Shown: positions 15,341-22,816, counted from the stretch's first letter. The stretch is DNA of 25,256 nt from a virus (IMGVR_UViG_3300017748_002087:1-25256), one strand, 5' to 3'. Translations and numbers: made by a program. Notes: generated by a model not told the origin, from the sequence alone.

Positions 15341-16125
15341 TACAACCACTCAGGTTTTTGTATCACTGTGTAGTCACCCCAACCTGTGCTGTAATCAGAT
15401 TCTTTCTCTGCCTTTGCGATAGTAGCTAAAGTTTTGTGTAGTTTTTTCATACCCCAATGCATAACATCTTGTCCCATCTCATGTATATGTGAGATGTATG
15501 GAGCAGATTTTTCACAAGCAATAAAAGAAAATTTATCTACTTCATAACCTGCTAACTTACATGTGTATACATAGTGAGCACCCTGCAACAAGTACCCATA
15601 CTTGATACACTCTTTCATAAAACCTTTTGGACTAGCATCCTGTGTTGTCTTTACATCAAAGACTGTATGCTCTGCTTCAATCAATAAGTCTGGGCGAGTT
15701 TTCAAAGTTAAACCTGAGATAGGATCTTCCACAAAAATACTTATCTCGTTTAATCTATCAGGATGATTTAAGTAGGACGAACAAATAGGATTGTTTAGAG
15801 CACCCCTCGTTATACAGTTGGCTACGTTAAACTCTACCTCAGTAAGTAAGATCTGATCTTCACCAAGGTTCTCTTTCATCTCTTTGAACGCAAGACTTGA
15901 TTTAGTCTTAGGACCTTTGACTACTAGGTTACGTTCTCTCTCTAGTAGGTTAGCATGGACAGCACTACCCATAGCAAAAGCAGGGTTGTTTGAGTTACGT
16001 TTCTCACCCTTCCAATGTGCCAATGACTTTTTATATACAGACTTTACAGCACTAGAAGATATACCACCTCTTGAGTGATACTCTTCATTAGACATGTTTG
16101 ATAGTATTTCTATTTTATAGGACAT
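15340..16125 (-). CDS. PD-(D/E)XK exonuclease (DUF3799/RecE-like)
   Basis: A 261-residue nuclease of the RecB/RecE-like superfamily. The family N-terminus MSNEEYHSRGGISSSAVK leads to MGSAVHANLLE (H57). The core is RPDLL (D146), VFDVKTT (D157, K159) and YGYLLQGAHY, the QxxxY motif (Q181, Y185). It probably plays the role of T7 gp6: 5'-3' digestion of host DNA and processing of ends for recombination, with the SSB encoded just before. AAGGA lies 7 nt before the ATG. The stop is shared with the next start. Two hairpins separate it from the SSB gene, suggesting separately tuned expression. Confidence 0.86.
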   Translation of the reverse strand: MSYKIEILSNMSNEEYHSRGGISSSAVKSVYKKSLAHWKGEKRNSNNPAFAMGSAVHANLLERERNLVVKGPKTKSSLAFKEMKENLGEDQILLTEVEFNVANCITRGALNNPICSSYLNHPDRLNEISIFVEDPISGLTLKTRPDLLIEAEHTVFDVKTTQDASPKGFMKECIKYGYLLQGAHYVYTCKLAGYEVDKFSFIACEKSAPYISHIHEMGQDVMHWGMKKLHKTLATIAKAEKESDYSTGWGDYTVIQKPEWL

Positions 16126-16141
16126 TTGTTTTCCTTATGAA

Positions 16142-16178
16142 TAGCCCCACCCAAGGAATAGGAGGAAAGGTGGGGCTA
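16142..16178. other. Intercistronic GC-rich hairpin before the exonuclease gene
   Basis: Perfect 10-bp inverted repeat TAGCCCCACC / GGTGGGGCTA around a 17-nt loop, in an otherwise AT-rich genome. On the minus strand no T run follows; only about 16 nt later comes the exonuclease start. It may block or process the mRNA, or act as a weak terminator; its function is not shown. Confidence 0.7.
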
Positions 16179-16183
16179 CTGTT

Positions 16184-16217
16184 ATTCTAGGTATTAAGAA
16201 AGGGAGAAACCTAGAAT
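16184..16217. other. Hairpin overlapping the SSB stop codon
   Basis: 8-bp perfect inverted repeat ATTCTAGG (16184-16191) / CCTAGAAT (16210-16217) with an 18-nt loop. The TAG stop of the ssDNA-binding protein (16213-16211) lies in one arm. It is in tandem with the stronger hairpin at 16142-16178, only 5 nt away. Confidence 0.6.
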
Positions 16218-16732
16218 GGTATGGAGTCAGCTTCAACTTCTTTGGGAGGTGATTTAGTTGAGGCTTGACCCCCTGAGAGGTCTTCAAACATAGAAGATGA
16301 TTGGGAGGAATTACCTTCTGATTCGTAGACCACATGCTCCGTAATCTGTACACCTTGTAGTCGTGTACCATTACGAGGTTTAGAGTCAAAGACAGCTAAC
16401 TTAACTCTGCCTTTACTTCCGTTACCTATGAGTCCATTACCTTCAAGACTCCAAGGTTTACCAGAAATGTCTGCAACGATAGGAGGACCACCCATCCAAT
16501 CTTCACGTCCTTTGTGTGGGCGTGAGAATGTGATCTGATTTCCACCGTCTACCTTCTTACTTTCTTTTGCACTCCCTGCATCTTTAAGTATCTTAAGGTT
16601 TGCATCGTTCATTGTAACGGTTATCTTATATGCACCGTCAGTTTCCTCATGGAACTGTGCTCGATCTCTGTTCTGTTCAAACAGTTTAGCCCAATCCAAA
16701 GTCCCTTCAATTATAATATCTCTTGTAGCCAT
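16211..16732 (-). CDS. Single-stranded DNA-binding protein (T7 gp2.5-like)
   Basis: A 173-residue soluble protein with a beta-rich OB-like core. HEETDGAYKITVTMNDAN, WMGGPPIVADISG and LIGNGSKGRVKLAVF match the gp2.5/SSB-like family of marine T7-like phages. The C-terminal third is low in structure and ends in EVEADSIPF, an acidic tail with terminal hydrophobics that in SSBs recruits polymerase and helicase. It has a strong ribosome site AGGAGG 6 nt upstream and is flanked by polymerase and exonuclease genes, as expected. A promoter-like TTGACA overlaps the polymerase stop upstream, and the stop lies in a hairpin, so expression could be separately raised. Confidence 0.83.
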   Translation of the reverse strand: MATRDIIIEGTLDWAKLFEQNRDRAQFHEETDGAYKITVTMNDANLKILKDAGSAKESKKVDGGNQITFSRPHKGREDWMGGPPIVADISGKPWSLEGNGLIGNGSKGRVKLAVFDSKPRNGTRLQGVQITEHVVYESEGNSSQSSSMFEDLSGGQASTKSPPKEVEADSIPF

Positions 16733-16759
16733 TACAGCCTCCTTTACTTTGTGTTAATT

Positions 16760-16788
16760 TACTTATTACTAATTACACTGTATGTCAA
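16760..16788 (-). promoter_or_regulatory. Possible promoter for the SSB gene
   Basis: A consensus -35 box TTGACA (16788-16783, overlapping the polymerase stop codon) precedes TAAGTA at 17-nt spacing or TAATAA at 14-nt spacing. The -10 box is poor, so this is tentative. It lies in a 52-bp A/T-rich gap directly before the SSB ribosome site. Confidence 0.38.
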
Positions 16789-18746
16789 TGGGTTTCAGCC
16801 CAATTTTTTCCTACGTCATATGAGCCTGGAGTTGGTATCTTAAATCCTAGTTCTACCCCTGTCTCTAACATACAGTCTGCTTGTATCTTACCAAGTAGTT
16901 CTGCTTCTTCTTTAGTTCCTATCACCTCTACTTGGTACTCGTCATGTATAAAGCCAACCATCTTAAACCTAAGTCCTTCTTTCCTAGCCTTATCATGCCA
17001 CTTGAGTAAGCTATGTTTCATCAGACAGGACTCACCGTTCTGTAGTATACCTGCTAATGTTTTGTGTGCATTGGGTACTGGAACTTTACGTCCATCGTAA
17101 CCCTTGAACCAACCTTCATCAGCAACTTTAGGAACGTAGATGTTCTTTAAGTCTGACAAACCATCAATGCTTTGCTCAAATCTAGAACGTGCATCAACAG
17201 CTTCTTTAGAACTTACGTTAAGTATCTGTGCTGTTTTAGCAACCCCTGCTCCAAGCAGCCAAGCATATATAAAAGTCTTTGCCATATCTCTTGTACCATT
17301 TGGTACGGCTAAAGCTTTCTTATTTAAGTTATGAATATCTGTTTCGTCTTCTTTCTTTCCTTCCATTATAGCTATAGCATACTGTTCAGCATCATACTTT
17401 CTCCAAAGATAGTCAGCTAATACTCTAAGTTGGATACCGTCTGCATCAGTACCAACCAACCATGATCCTGATGGAACTGTCCAACAAGATCTGAGGTGCA
17501 CGTCAAATTGTTTCTTTACTTCTTCAACAGGTGTCTTTGCAGACCCATGAAAAGGTGAGGAAATGTTAGCAGTGTTAGGTTCTTTATGAGAGCACCTACC
17601 TGTCCATGCTCCTATGTTATTAATACTGCCATGAATCCTTGAGTTATCTTTACACTGCCCTATCCACTCCACTAGTGATGAACGCCTACCTTCAAGTGTC
17701 AACCACTGGGCTAAAGCTTTTGCTCCTGTGGGTGCTGTCTCAGGAAGTGTGTTGAGGTTTGCCTCTGATACAGTGTATCCGTAATGATCAAGGTGTTCCT
17801 TCTTATCATTGTAGAATTGCTCGTCCATAAAGGCTACGGACTTACCATATGGATCACCTATCTTCTTACGAGAGAAAGCTAGTGCTGTCTTTGTTCTATC
17901 AACAGGATTCCATTTTGCTTCCCAAAGAACATCTATTCTATCCTTTGAAGATCCAGGATTAAAGGTTGAGTAATCAAAGCAAACAAGATCTTCACCGTCT
18001 ACTGTGGTGAGTGCATACTTTTCTTTTGCTTTTGTTACCGTAGCCATCTCAGCACCGTCTTGTTTGAGTCGGTACTTGATCCTGTTCACCTCTGTTAGTT
18101 TAGGTGGGAAGTCTATCTCAAACTGAGATTCAAGATCAGACATTTTTGTTTTGACTGAGTTGAGTAAGAACTCTGCTTTAGTTTTATCAAAGAAGAAACC
18201 AAAGTATTTTGTCCTTACCAACTCTATTTGTAGATCGTGCTCAACTCTTAAAGATCTACGCCAATCAGCATTCCAAATAGTATCATGGAAATGGTCATAC
18301 AAAGAGCTTGTAACCTCGATATCTTGATACCAGTATTCAACCATGTCATTACTGAACTCATTAAAGTCATAGAAATCTCCTTTATGTTTATTTAATCTTA
18401 TACCCCAAGCCTGTAAACTATGGGGAGACTTAGCCCCTTTTGGTATAGGTACGTCATAGTTTAATAGTCTACTTACTACAAGAGTATCTATTATTTTCTT
18501 TGGATCTATTAGTCTTGGCTTCAAAAGTTTGTTAAGCATTGGTGCATCAAACTGTATGAAGTTGTGTCCAATAATTAAGTCTGTTGATTCGTACCACTTG
18601 ATAGCTTCTGACCGGGCTACTTCATCCTCGTGGCAGTTATCAAACCTATACTCTTCACCTGTGGTTAGGTCACGTCCACCACATATCCAAAGTTTGTTAC
18701 TGTTATCAAGACCGTTTGTTTCAATGTCACTTACAACAATCTTCAT
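16785..18746 (-). CDS. polA: Family A DNA polymerase with 3'-5' exonuclease (T7 gp5-like)
   Basis: A 653-residue replicative polymerase. Exonuclease motifs: Exo I SDIETNGL (D7, E9), Exo II GHNFIQFDAPM (D67) and Exo III YWYQDIE. Polymerase motif A is GTDADGIQLR (catalytic D434), motif B RDMAKTFIYAWLLGAG (R486, K490, Y494) and motif C FIHDEYQ (D602). Tyr494 corresponds to T7 Tyr526, the position-762 residue used to classify viral Pol A; tyrosine is the T7-like state. Gln439 replaces the usual ribose-gate Glu. The ATG overlaps the primase-helicase stop (ATGA), and it should work with that protein and the downstream SSB in the replisome. Length is close to T7 gp5 (704). Confidence 0.94.
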   Translation of the reverse strand: MKIVVSDIETNGLDNSNKLWICGGRDLTTGEEYRFDNCHEDEVARSEAIKWYESTDLIIGHNFIQFDAPMLNKLLKPRLIDPKKIIDTLVVSRLLNYDVPIPKGAKSPHSLQAWGIRLNKHKGDFYDFNEFSNDMVEYWYQDIEVTSSLYDHFHDTIWNADWRRSLRVEHDLQIELVRTKYFGFFFDKTKAEFLLNSVKTKMSDLESQFEIDFPPKLTEVNRIKYRLKQDGAEMATVTKAKEKYALTTVDGEDLVCFDYSTFNPGSSKDRIDVLWEAKWNPVDRTKTALAFSRKKIGDPYGKSVAFMDEQFYNDKKEHLDHYGYTVSEANLNTLPETAPTGAKALAQWLTLEGRRSSLVEWIGQCKDNSRIHGSINNIGAWTGRCSHKEPNTANISSPFHGSAKTPVEEVKKQFDVHLRSCWTVPSGSWLVGTDADGIQLRVLADYLWRKYDAEQYAIAIMEGKKEDETDIHNLNKKALAVPNGTRDMAKTFIYAWLLGAGVAKTAQILNVSSKEAVDARSRFEQSIDGLSDLKNIYVPKVADEGWFKGYDGRKVPVPNAHKTLAGILQNGESCLMKHSLLKWHDKARKEGLRFKMVGFIHDEYQVEVIGTKEEAELLGKIQADCMLETGVELGFKIPTPGSYDVGKNWAETH

Positions 18747-20350
18747 CCTTCAAAGACCACCTCTTCAAGGACAGTTGTCTCTGAATCATAGAAGACTGAC
18801 CCTGCCCTACCAAGTTTGGCAAACGGTCTGTTCTTATCAACATAGAAGTGAGTCGTGTTTCTCTCTGTATCATCCGTTGATTCAGTATCACGAGTCAACT
18901 TCACACAGATGATTGCTTCTTCTTCAAGGGATGCAGCATACTTGGTACGTCCATCATCATTGACCTGTGATATAAATACCACACCTATGTTTAATTCTTT
19001 AGCAAGCTGTGCCATTCTTGATCCAAGAGTAGTCAGTGTACTTGTTGCACCCTCAACTCCTGATTGAGATAGGTAAGCAAGTCTTTGTACGTGGTCAATG
19101 AAAACAAACTCTGCTCCGTATATAGTTGCCGCCATACGTACATAGTCTAGTAGTTGAAGAGGATCATCGTGAGACTGCATCTCAAAGATAACTGTGTTCT
19201 CTCCCCCTGCAATCTTTTGAGCAGCTTGAATGACTTTCTCTTCACTAAATCCTGTAGCTATTGCATCCTCTTTGGTTCGTACATTCCAACCAAGTTCGTG
19301 GGTTGCCATTGCTCTATAGGTAGTGGACTTCATCTCTTCCATATGTAGCAGAGCAATACGAGTATCCTGTCTGAGTAGACCTATCTCAAAGTATCTGACT
19401 AGCTCAGTCTTACCTTGACCTCTAAGTGCTTTGATAAAAGTAAGACCGCCTTTAACAAGACCACGTATCTTATCATCAAGAGCAGCATGACCTGTCGGTA
19501 CGTACTCATAAGGATTCTCAGTAGAGATTGCTTTCTCTACCTCAACATCACCAACAAAGAAGTTGTCAGGGCTGAATCTTTGAGGACGTAAAGCAGACCA
19601 CTTAAGCTTATCTCCTGCACCGTTAGTCAGGAAATCATTAGCATCTTTGTAAGTATTGAGGGGGACATAATAGAACTTCTCAGGAAACATACTATACAGT
19701 TTCTCTGCTGCAGCTTTACCTGCTGAGTCTAACTCACCGCCATAAACTATTTCGTCAAACGAATTGAGGTACTCATGAGTGTTCTTTAAAAACTTCTCAG
19801 ATAGAGAAGAGCTAGGTAAAGACTTAACTGGGTAAGACTTACCTAGTATCTGATACAGTGATGCTGCATCAAACTCACCTTCAGTTATATAAATTCTTTT
19901 AGAAGATCCTGCATTGAAAGAAGGTCCGAACAAATCATTCAGACTTCCCCTATCTTTTAACCAAAACTTTTTCTCGTCATAGCCTCGATACTTTACATTG
20001 TCACTATACTTGAATGCGTATCTGACAGGCACATCATTCTCTCCTAGCTGTAGCTGTATGTTGTACAGCTTTGCTACGTCTGGATCTAAACCCCTGATGT
20101 CTGAGAATGTAGTTCCTTTTACTGTTACTTTCTTTATGTCAGTGTTAAATGGTTTTGTTGGGTAGGTTTCTTTCACCCAATCAAATACTTTTTCTGAGGA
20201 AGGATAGCCTCGTTTACATTTGAAACAATATCCTGTCTTCTCTAGAATGTTATAGGAGAACTCGTCTTTACCACCGCATGATTCAAATGGGCAAGGCTGA
20301 TGGCTTATCTCATTGCTCTCGTTTACCACTCCCTTTACTGATCCTTTCAT
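18743..20350 (-). CDS. Bifunctional primase-helicase (T7 gp4-like)
   Basis: A 535-residue protein. The N-terminal zinc ribbon uses C20, C25, C42 and C45 and recognises the priming site. The TOPRIM primase core has ITEGEFD (E157, E159) and the metal pair in ELDSAG (E206, D208). The RecA-like helicase has Walker A ALRGQGKT (K314), a catalytic-Glu region LLHMEEMKS, Walker B FVFIDHVQRL and a later ISQVNDDGRTK (motif H3/H4 region). Length is near that of T7 gp4 (566). The ATG at 20350 has AAGGGA 8 nt upstream and overlaps the previous small gene by 41 nt. It would unwind and prime for the polymerase encoded next. Confidence 0.92.
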   Translation of the reverse strand: MKGSVKGVVNESNEISHQPCPFESCGGKDEFSYNILEKTGYCFKCKRGYPSSEKVFDWVKETYPTKPFNTDIKKVTVKGTTFSDIRGLDPDVAKLYNIQLQLGENDVPVRYAFKYSDNVKYRGYDEKKFWLKDRGSLNDLFGPSFNAGSSKRIYITEGEFDAASLYQILGKSYPVKSLPSSSLSEKFLKNTHEYLNSFDEIVYGGELDSAGKAAAEKLYSMFPEKFYYVPLNTYKDANDFLTNGAGDKLKWSALRPQRFSPDNFFVGDVEVEKAISTENPYEYVPTGHAALDDKIRGLVKGGLTFIKALRGQGKTELVRYFEIGLLRQDTRIALLHMEEMKSTTYRAMATHELGWNVRTKEDAIATGFSEEKVIQAAQKIAGGENTVIFEMQSHDDPLQLLDYVRMAATIYGAEFVFIDHVQRLAYLSQSGVEGATSTLTTLGSRMAQLAKELNIGVVFISQVNDDGRTKYAASLEEEAIICVKLTRDTESTDDTERNTTHFYVDKNRPFAKLGRAGSVFYDSETTVLEEVVFEG

Positions 20351-20474
20351 TTACCGTATCCCTTTCTTTTGATCTTCTCTTTTCATCATCGTCTAAAGGA
20401 CGTATCTCTTTAGATATTCCTTTGCGTCTGTCAATATACCACTCCTTTGGTTTATTACAATAGTCTTCAGTCAT
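20310..20474 (-). CDS. Small basic protein upstream of primase, unrecognised
   Basis: A 54-residue protein from ATG 20474 (8-nt overlap with the preceding gene), rich in Lys/Arg and Asp/Glu: KEWYIDRRKG, PLDDDEKRRSKERD. An in-frame ATG at 20528 would overlap the preceding gene by more than 60 nt and is less likely. The end overlaps the primase start by 41 nt, so one of the two boundaries may be misjudged. I see no known family; the charged composition would suit nucleic-acid or protein binding. Confidence 0.55.
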   Translation of the reverse strand: MTEDYCNKPKEWYIDRRKGISKEIRPLDDDEKRRSKERDTVNERISKGSGKREQ

Positions 20475-20691
20475 GACTTGTATAAATCTTTCTTGCTTTT
20501 GGTGGAAAGGTTTCTTGATTCCATCCATTTCTTACTTGCTCTGCTGCCCAGGAGTAAGTGATAGACCAATACCTTGAAGCCTCTGCTACACTAATAAAGT
20601 CTTTACCATAGAGTCTGCATTCTTTCTGCTTTTGTTTCTGTGTTGGTTCATACTGAATACGAATGTGTGATGGTTTATCTTTTGGTTGCAT
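20467..20691 (-). CDS. Small protein with HTH-like segment
   Basis: A 74-residue protein from ATG 20691 (TGATG overlap; a GTG at 20694 is also possible). The middle, YGKDFISVAEASRYWSITYSWAAEQVRNGW, resembles a helix-turn-helix with the start common to excisionase-like DNA-binding modules (S-V-x-E-A-x-x-x-W). The N-terminus is Lys/Gln-rich. DNA binding and early regulation are possible; the match is short and by eye. Confidence 0.6.
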   Translation of the reverse strand: MQPKDKPSHIRIQYEPTQKQKQKECRLYGKDFISVAEASRYWSITYSWAAEQVRNGWNQETFPPKARKIYTSHD

Positions 20692-20885
20692 CACTCGTTG
20701 CCTATATTCTTTGGTGCATAGACTTCACCATTGTATTGGCTACCAGTCTCAGTGTCTGCTCCAAAGTTACACCATGCTAAGATAACTAGGATTGCCATGA
20801 TCCAGTAGAATGAAACCTTACACCACTTGATAAACCCTTCAAATGTTTTCTTTGCTTCTATCTCTGCTGCTTGACTTGGTGTCAT
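20691..20885 (-). CDS. Small single-pass membrane protein
   Basis: A 64-residue protein with one strong hydrophobic segment, FYWIMAILVILAW (about 27-39), between a charged N-terminus (EAKKTFEGFIKW) and a polar C-terminus. GGAG lies 9 nt upstream of the ATG. It overlaps its neighbours by 1 and 4 nt. I do not recognise a family; host membrane interference is possible but unproven. Confidence 0.68.
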   Translation of the reverse strand: MTPSQAAEIEAKKTFEGFIKWCKVSFYWIMAILVILAWCNFGADTETGSQYNGEVYAPKNIGNE

Positions 20886-21043
20886 TGTAGTTTCTCCTTT
20901 CTGACTTCCTCTACACCTACTGCATAGTACTGACCTGTCTCAAACATATCTAAGATAATTCTTTTGTCTTTTGCCCTCATGTAAAAACTTACATGACTAT
21001 TGTCATCTCTGTTCTTTTTTATTTTAACTAGGTATCTCTTCAT
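20882..21043 (-). CDS. Small basic protein, unrecognised
   Basis: A 53-residue protein from ATG 21043, chosen because GGAGGT lies 6 nt upstream and the ATG overlaps the previous stop (ATGA). The frame runs up to 21067, which would bury it in the upstream gene. It opens with KRYLVKIKKNRDD, contains SHVSFYMRAKDKR and ends acidic/basic VEEVRKEKLQ. Beta-strand patterning suggests a small folded domain; function unknown. Confidence 0.65.
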   Translation of the reverse strand: MKRYLVKIKKNRDDNSHVSFYMRAKDKRIILDMFETGQYYAVGVEEVRKEKLQ

Positions 21044-21213
21044 TGCTGTACCTCCACCTCTAGACAAGCCACTGTCTCTGACTTGTGTGTTATCATCTTG
21101 GCTGCTTTACTTAATTCAATCTGGCACTCTTCCAATGTGGCATAGTTACCTAACTGGTAGTGCTCCACTGTCTGTGTGCTGAACAACTGCATCCACACTA
21201 ATACAAACATCAT
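21040..21213 (-). CDS. Small membrane-anchored or exported protein (57 aa)
   Basis: From ATG 21213 to TGA 21042-21040, linked by ATGA overlaps on both sides. It has a hydrophobic N-terminus (MMFVLVWMQLF) that could be a membrane anchor or signal, followed by HYQLGNYATLEECQIELSKA and CLEVEVQQ. This layout, a hydrophobic start then F/Y-x-x-LEEC-x-x-EL, recurs in small phage proteins I have seen, without known function. Two cysteines in the mature part could form a disulfide if exported. GGAGAG is upstream. Confidence 0.68.
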   Translation of the reverse strand: MMFVLVWMQLFSTQTVEHYQLGNYATLEECQIELSKAAKMITHKSETVACLEVEVQQ

Positions 21214-21362
21214 TTACTCTCTCCTATTTTATCAAGCTTATCTTGTAAACGTATTAACCTTTTCTCTAGAGTAACAATCCTATTTGCTAATTCTATTTTT
21301 GCTTTTGTGTCATAATAATATTCTACTTTATCTTCGTCACTCCACCAAGGACTATATGCCAT
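21210..21362 (-). CDS. Small 50-aa coiled-coil protein
   Basis: ATG 21362 follows the PP-loop gene stop with GGAG 8 nt upstream; the TGA overlaps the next ATG. The N-terminus has an aromatic patch (YSPWWSDED), then a helix with heptad-like leucines (IELANRIVTLEKRLIRLQDKLDKI), a good dimeric coiled coil. No family recognised. A role as a small scaffolding or inhibitor protein is conjecture. Confidence 0.65.
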   Translation of the reverse strand: MAYSPWWSDEDKVEYYYDTKAKIELANRIVTLEKRLIRLQDKLDKIGESK

Positions 21363-21373
21363 CTCCTGTCTCC

Positions 21374-22162
21374 TTAAAATAATCTCAGTTGAACTGGTGC
21401 TTGATACACCTGCTCAAGTCTTGGATGTAACACTTCACTAAACTCAATGTCACAAAAGTTACCACAGTCAGGCATAATCATTTTCTGATTACGTCCTTCA
21501 TCAGGGTGTAGTTCATCCAAGAAAACATTTCTAATACAACTGTTGCCTACTTCTCTTTCAGCTTCAGCCATCTTTTTAAAAATTTCTGGAAAGTCTTTTC
21601 GTATTTTATTCCAGTAACCTTTACCACCTTTGACACAGCCAATACAGTTATTGTTACCATACCCTAGCTTGTACATCTCAGGACGTTTGATCCCTTGCCT
21701 CTCTAAATAGAACAGACACTCAGGTTTATTCATCTTCTGTTCAATTAAAGGGAACAAAGGTTTCGCAGCAGGATACTGTTCTTGAAAACGTATGGCTCTG
21801 TTTACTTCTTTCTTTGTGTACTCAAAGCCAAACACTTGAGCACTATACTTCTGCTCACGTTCAATCTTTTGACGGACTTTCTTTTTAAGAACAAGAGTAC
21901 ATCTTGCTCCCCCCGGTCCGTTCACATACTTGTCTTTGAGGATAACATCAAACTGATCTTTGTATTTTTCTGGTGCTCTGTCTACAGTAATCTCTTTACC
22001 GTACCACTCTTCACACTCTTCTTTGAACCTGTCATTATCTGGATGTGCACTATCAATAGCAAAGTAGATAGGTTCTACATTCTCTTTACCGAACTCGTCC
22101 ATAGCTAACTTAGTTGCTACTGCACTAGTTACCCCTGCACTCCACCAAGAAATAATTTTCAA
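21374..22162 (-). CDS. PP-loop (PAPS reductase-like) protein
   Basis: A 262-residue adenine-nucleotide alpha-hydrolase family protein. The N-terminus SWWSAGVTSAVATKLA is a PP-loop variant, YFAIDSAHPDNDRF the following strand-helix, and cysteine sites lie at GARCTLVLKKKVR, GNNNCIGCVKGGKGYW and CGNFCDIEF. The C-x2-C could carry a thiol or metal site. The start is TTG at 22162 with AAGGAG 7 nt upstream; a two-codon ORF (ATGACTTGA) overlaps it. Phage members are often labelled PAPS reductase. Sulfur transfer to DNA (DndC-like), RNA or a nucleotide is an alternative to sulfate reduction; the sequence does not decide. Confidence 0.82.
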   Translation of the reverse strand: MKIISWWSAGVTSAVATKLAMDEFGKENVEPIYFAIDSAHPDNDRFKEECEEWYGKEITVDRAPEKYKDQFDVILKDKYVNGPGGARCTLVLKKKVRQKIEREQKYSAQVFGFEYTKKEVNRAIRFQEQYPAAKPLFPLIEQKMNKPECLFYLERQGIKRPEMYKLGYGNNNCIGCVKGGKGYWNKIRKDFPEIFKKMAEAEREVGNSCIRNVFLDELHPDEGRNQKMIMPDCGNFCDIEFSEVLHPRLEQVYQAPVQLRLF

Positions 22163-22173
22163 GTCATGACTCC

Positions 22174-22389
22174 TTAAACATAACTGTAGTTGTATTCAGC
22201 ATCTAGTGAGTGCCATGCTTGTTCGTATTCGTAATCCCAATTAGTACCACCATCTTCCATCTCTCCTTCTGCTATAATCTTAGCCCAATGATCTAGGCTA
22301 GGCTCGTGGTCAAGTGGCAATTCCTCCTGGAAATATACTGATAAATCTTCACTTACAGTACCGTCTGAATTTAAAACATGGGATACCAT
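22174..22389 (-). CDS. Acidic small protein, unrecognised (71 aa)
   Basis: ATG 22389, with GGGGGAAGT immediately upstream, lies inside the previous gene (19-nt overlap). The product is strongly acidic and aromatic: EELPLDHEPSLDHW, EMEDGGTNWDYEYEQAW, LDAEYNYSYV. The composition resembles small anti-host or DNA-mimic proteins, but this is only an impression. No family identified. Confidence 0.62.
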   Translation of the reverse strand: MVSHVLNSDGTVSEDLSVYFQEELPLDHEPSLDHWAKIIAEGEMEDGGTNWDYEYEQAWHSLDAEYNYSYV

Positions 22390-22556
22390 ACTTCCCCCTT
22401 ATCTCTCTGTTGTTTAACATCATCTAGTATTCTCTTGAGGTTGTCTGCTTTTTTGTTTTCTCCATCCCATTCGAGGTCACTGATATCCTTCTGTAGATCT
22501 ATGATATATTGTTGTACAGCAACAACTTTTTCTTCCTCGTATTTTAAATGCCTCAC
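22371..22556 (-). CDS. Small coiled-coil protein (61 aa), GTG start
   Basis: GTG 22556 has GGGAG 8 nt upstream. It is helical and highly charged: KYEEEKVVAVQQYIIDLQKDISDLEWDGE, then KKADNLKRILDDVKQQRD, fitting an antiparallel helical hairpin. Alternative ATG/GTG starts do not exist in this frame until the last residues. The function is unknown. Confidence 0.62.
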   Translation of the reverse strand: MRHLKYEEEKVVAVQQYIIDLQKDISDLEWDGENKKADNLKRILDDVKQQRDKGEVWYPMF

Positions 22557-22597
22557 AATTCATTCTCCCTATCCAGTAAGTAACATCATCATGTGGA

Positions 22598-22816
22598 TCA
22601 TCTATCCAAGTCTTCTCCTTTTCGCATCTCAACAACATAACTCTCCCCATTAAGTTTTGCTATGCCTTGTACTGCACTATCAACTCCCTTCTCAAAACCC
22701 TCGTCAAAAGCATCCGATATGTCTTCGTTATCGTGGTACTTTCTATACAAAAATCCTGCTATAAAAGATAGCACAGCTACAAGTACAGTTATCGGTTCTG
22801 GTAAAAATACAGTCAA
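22598..22816 (-). CDS. Small single-pass membrane protein (72 aa), TTG start
   Basis: TTG 22816 overlaps the previous stop as TTGA, with AAAGGG 7 nt upstream. A membrane helix at about residues 9-24 (ITVLVAVLSFIAGFLY) is followed by an acidic stretch (DNEDISDAFDEGFEKG) and a polar tail. Topology is N-out or N-in undetermined. No family recognised. Early phage membrane proteins of this type often alter host membranes or exclusion systems. Confidence 0.65.
   Translation of the reverse strand: MTVFLPEPITVLVAVLSFIAGFLYRKYHDNEDISDAFDEGFEKGVDSAVQGIAKLNGESYVVEMRKGEDLDR

Noticed and set aside
16135-16389. 84-aa minus ORF at the end of the SSB gene
   Set aside because: Overlaps the SSB frame and reads through both hairpins; no ribosome site, atypical composition.
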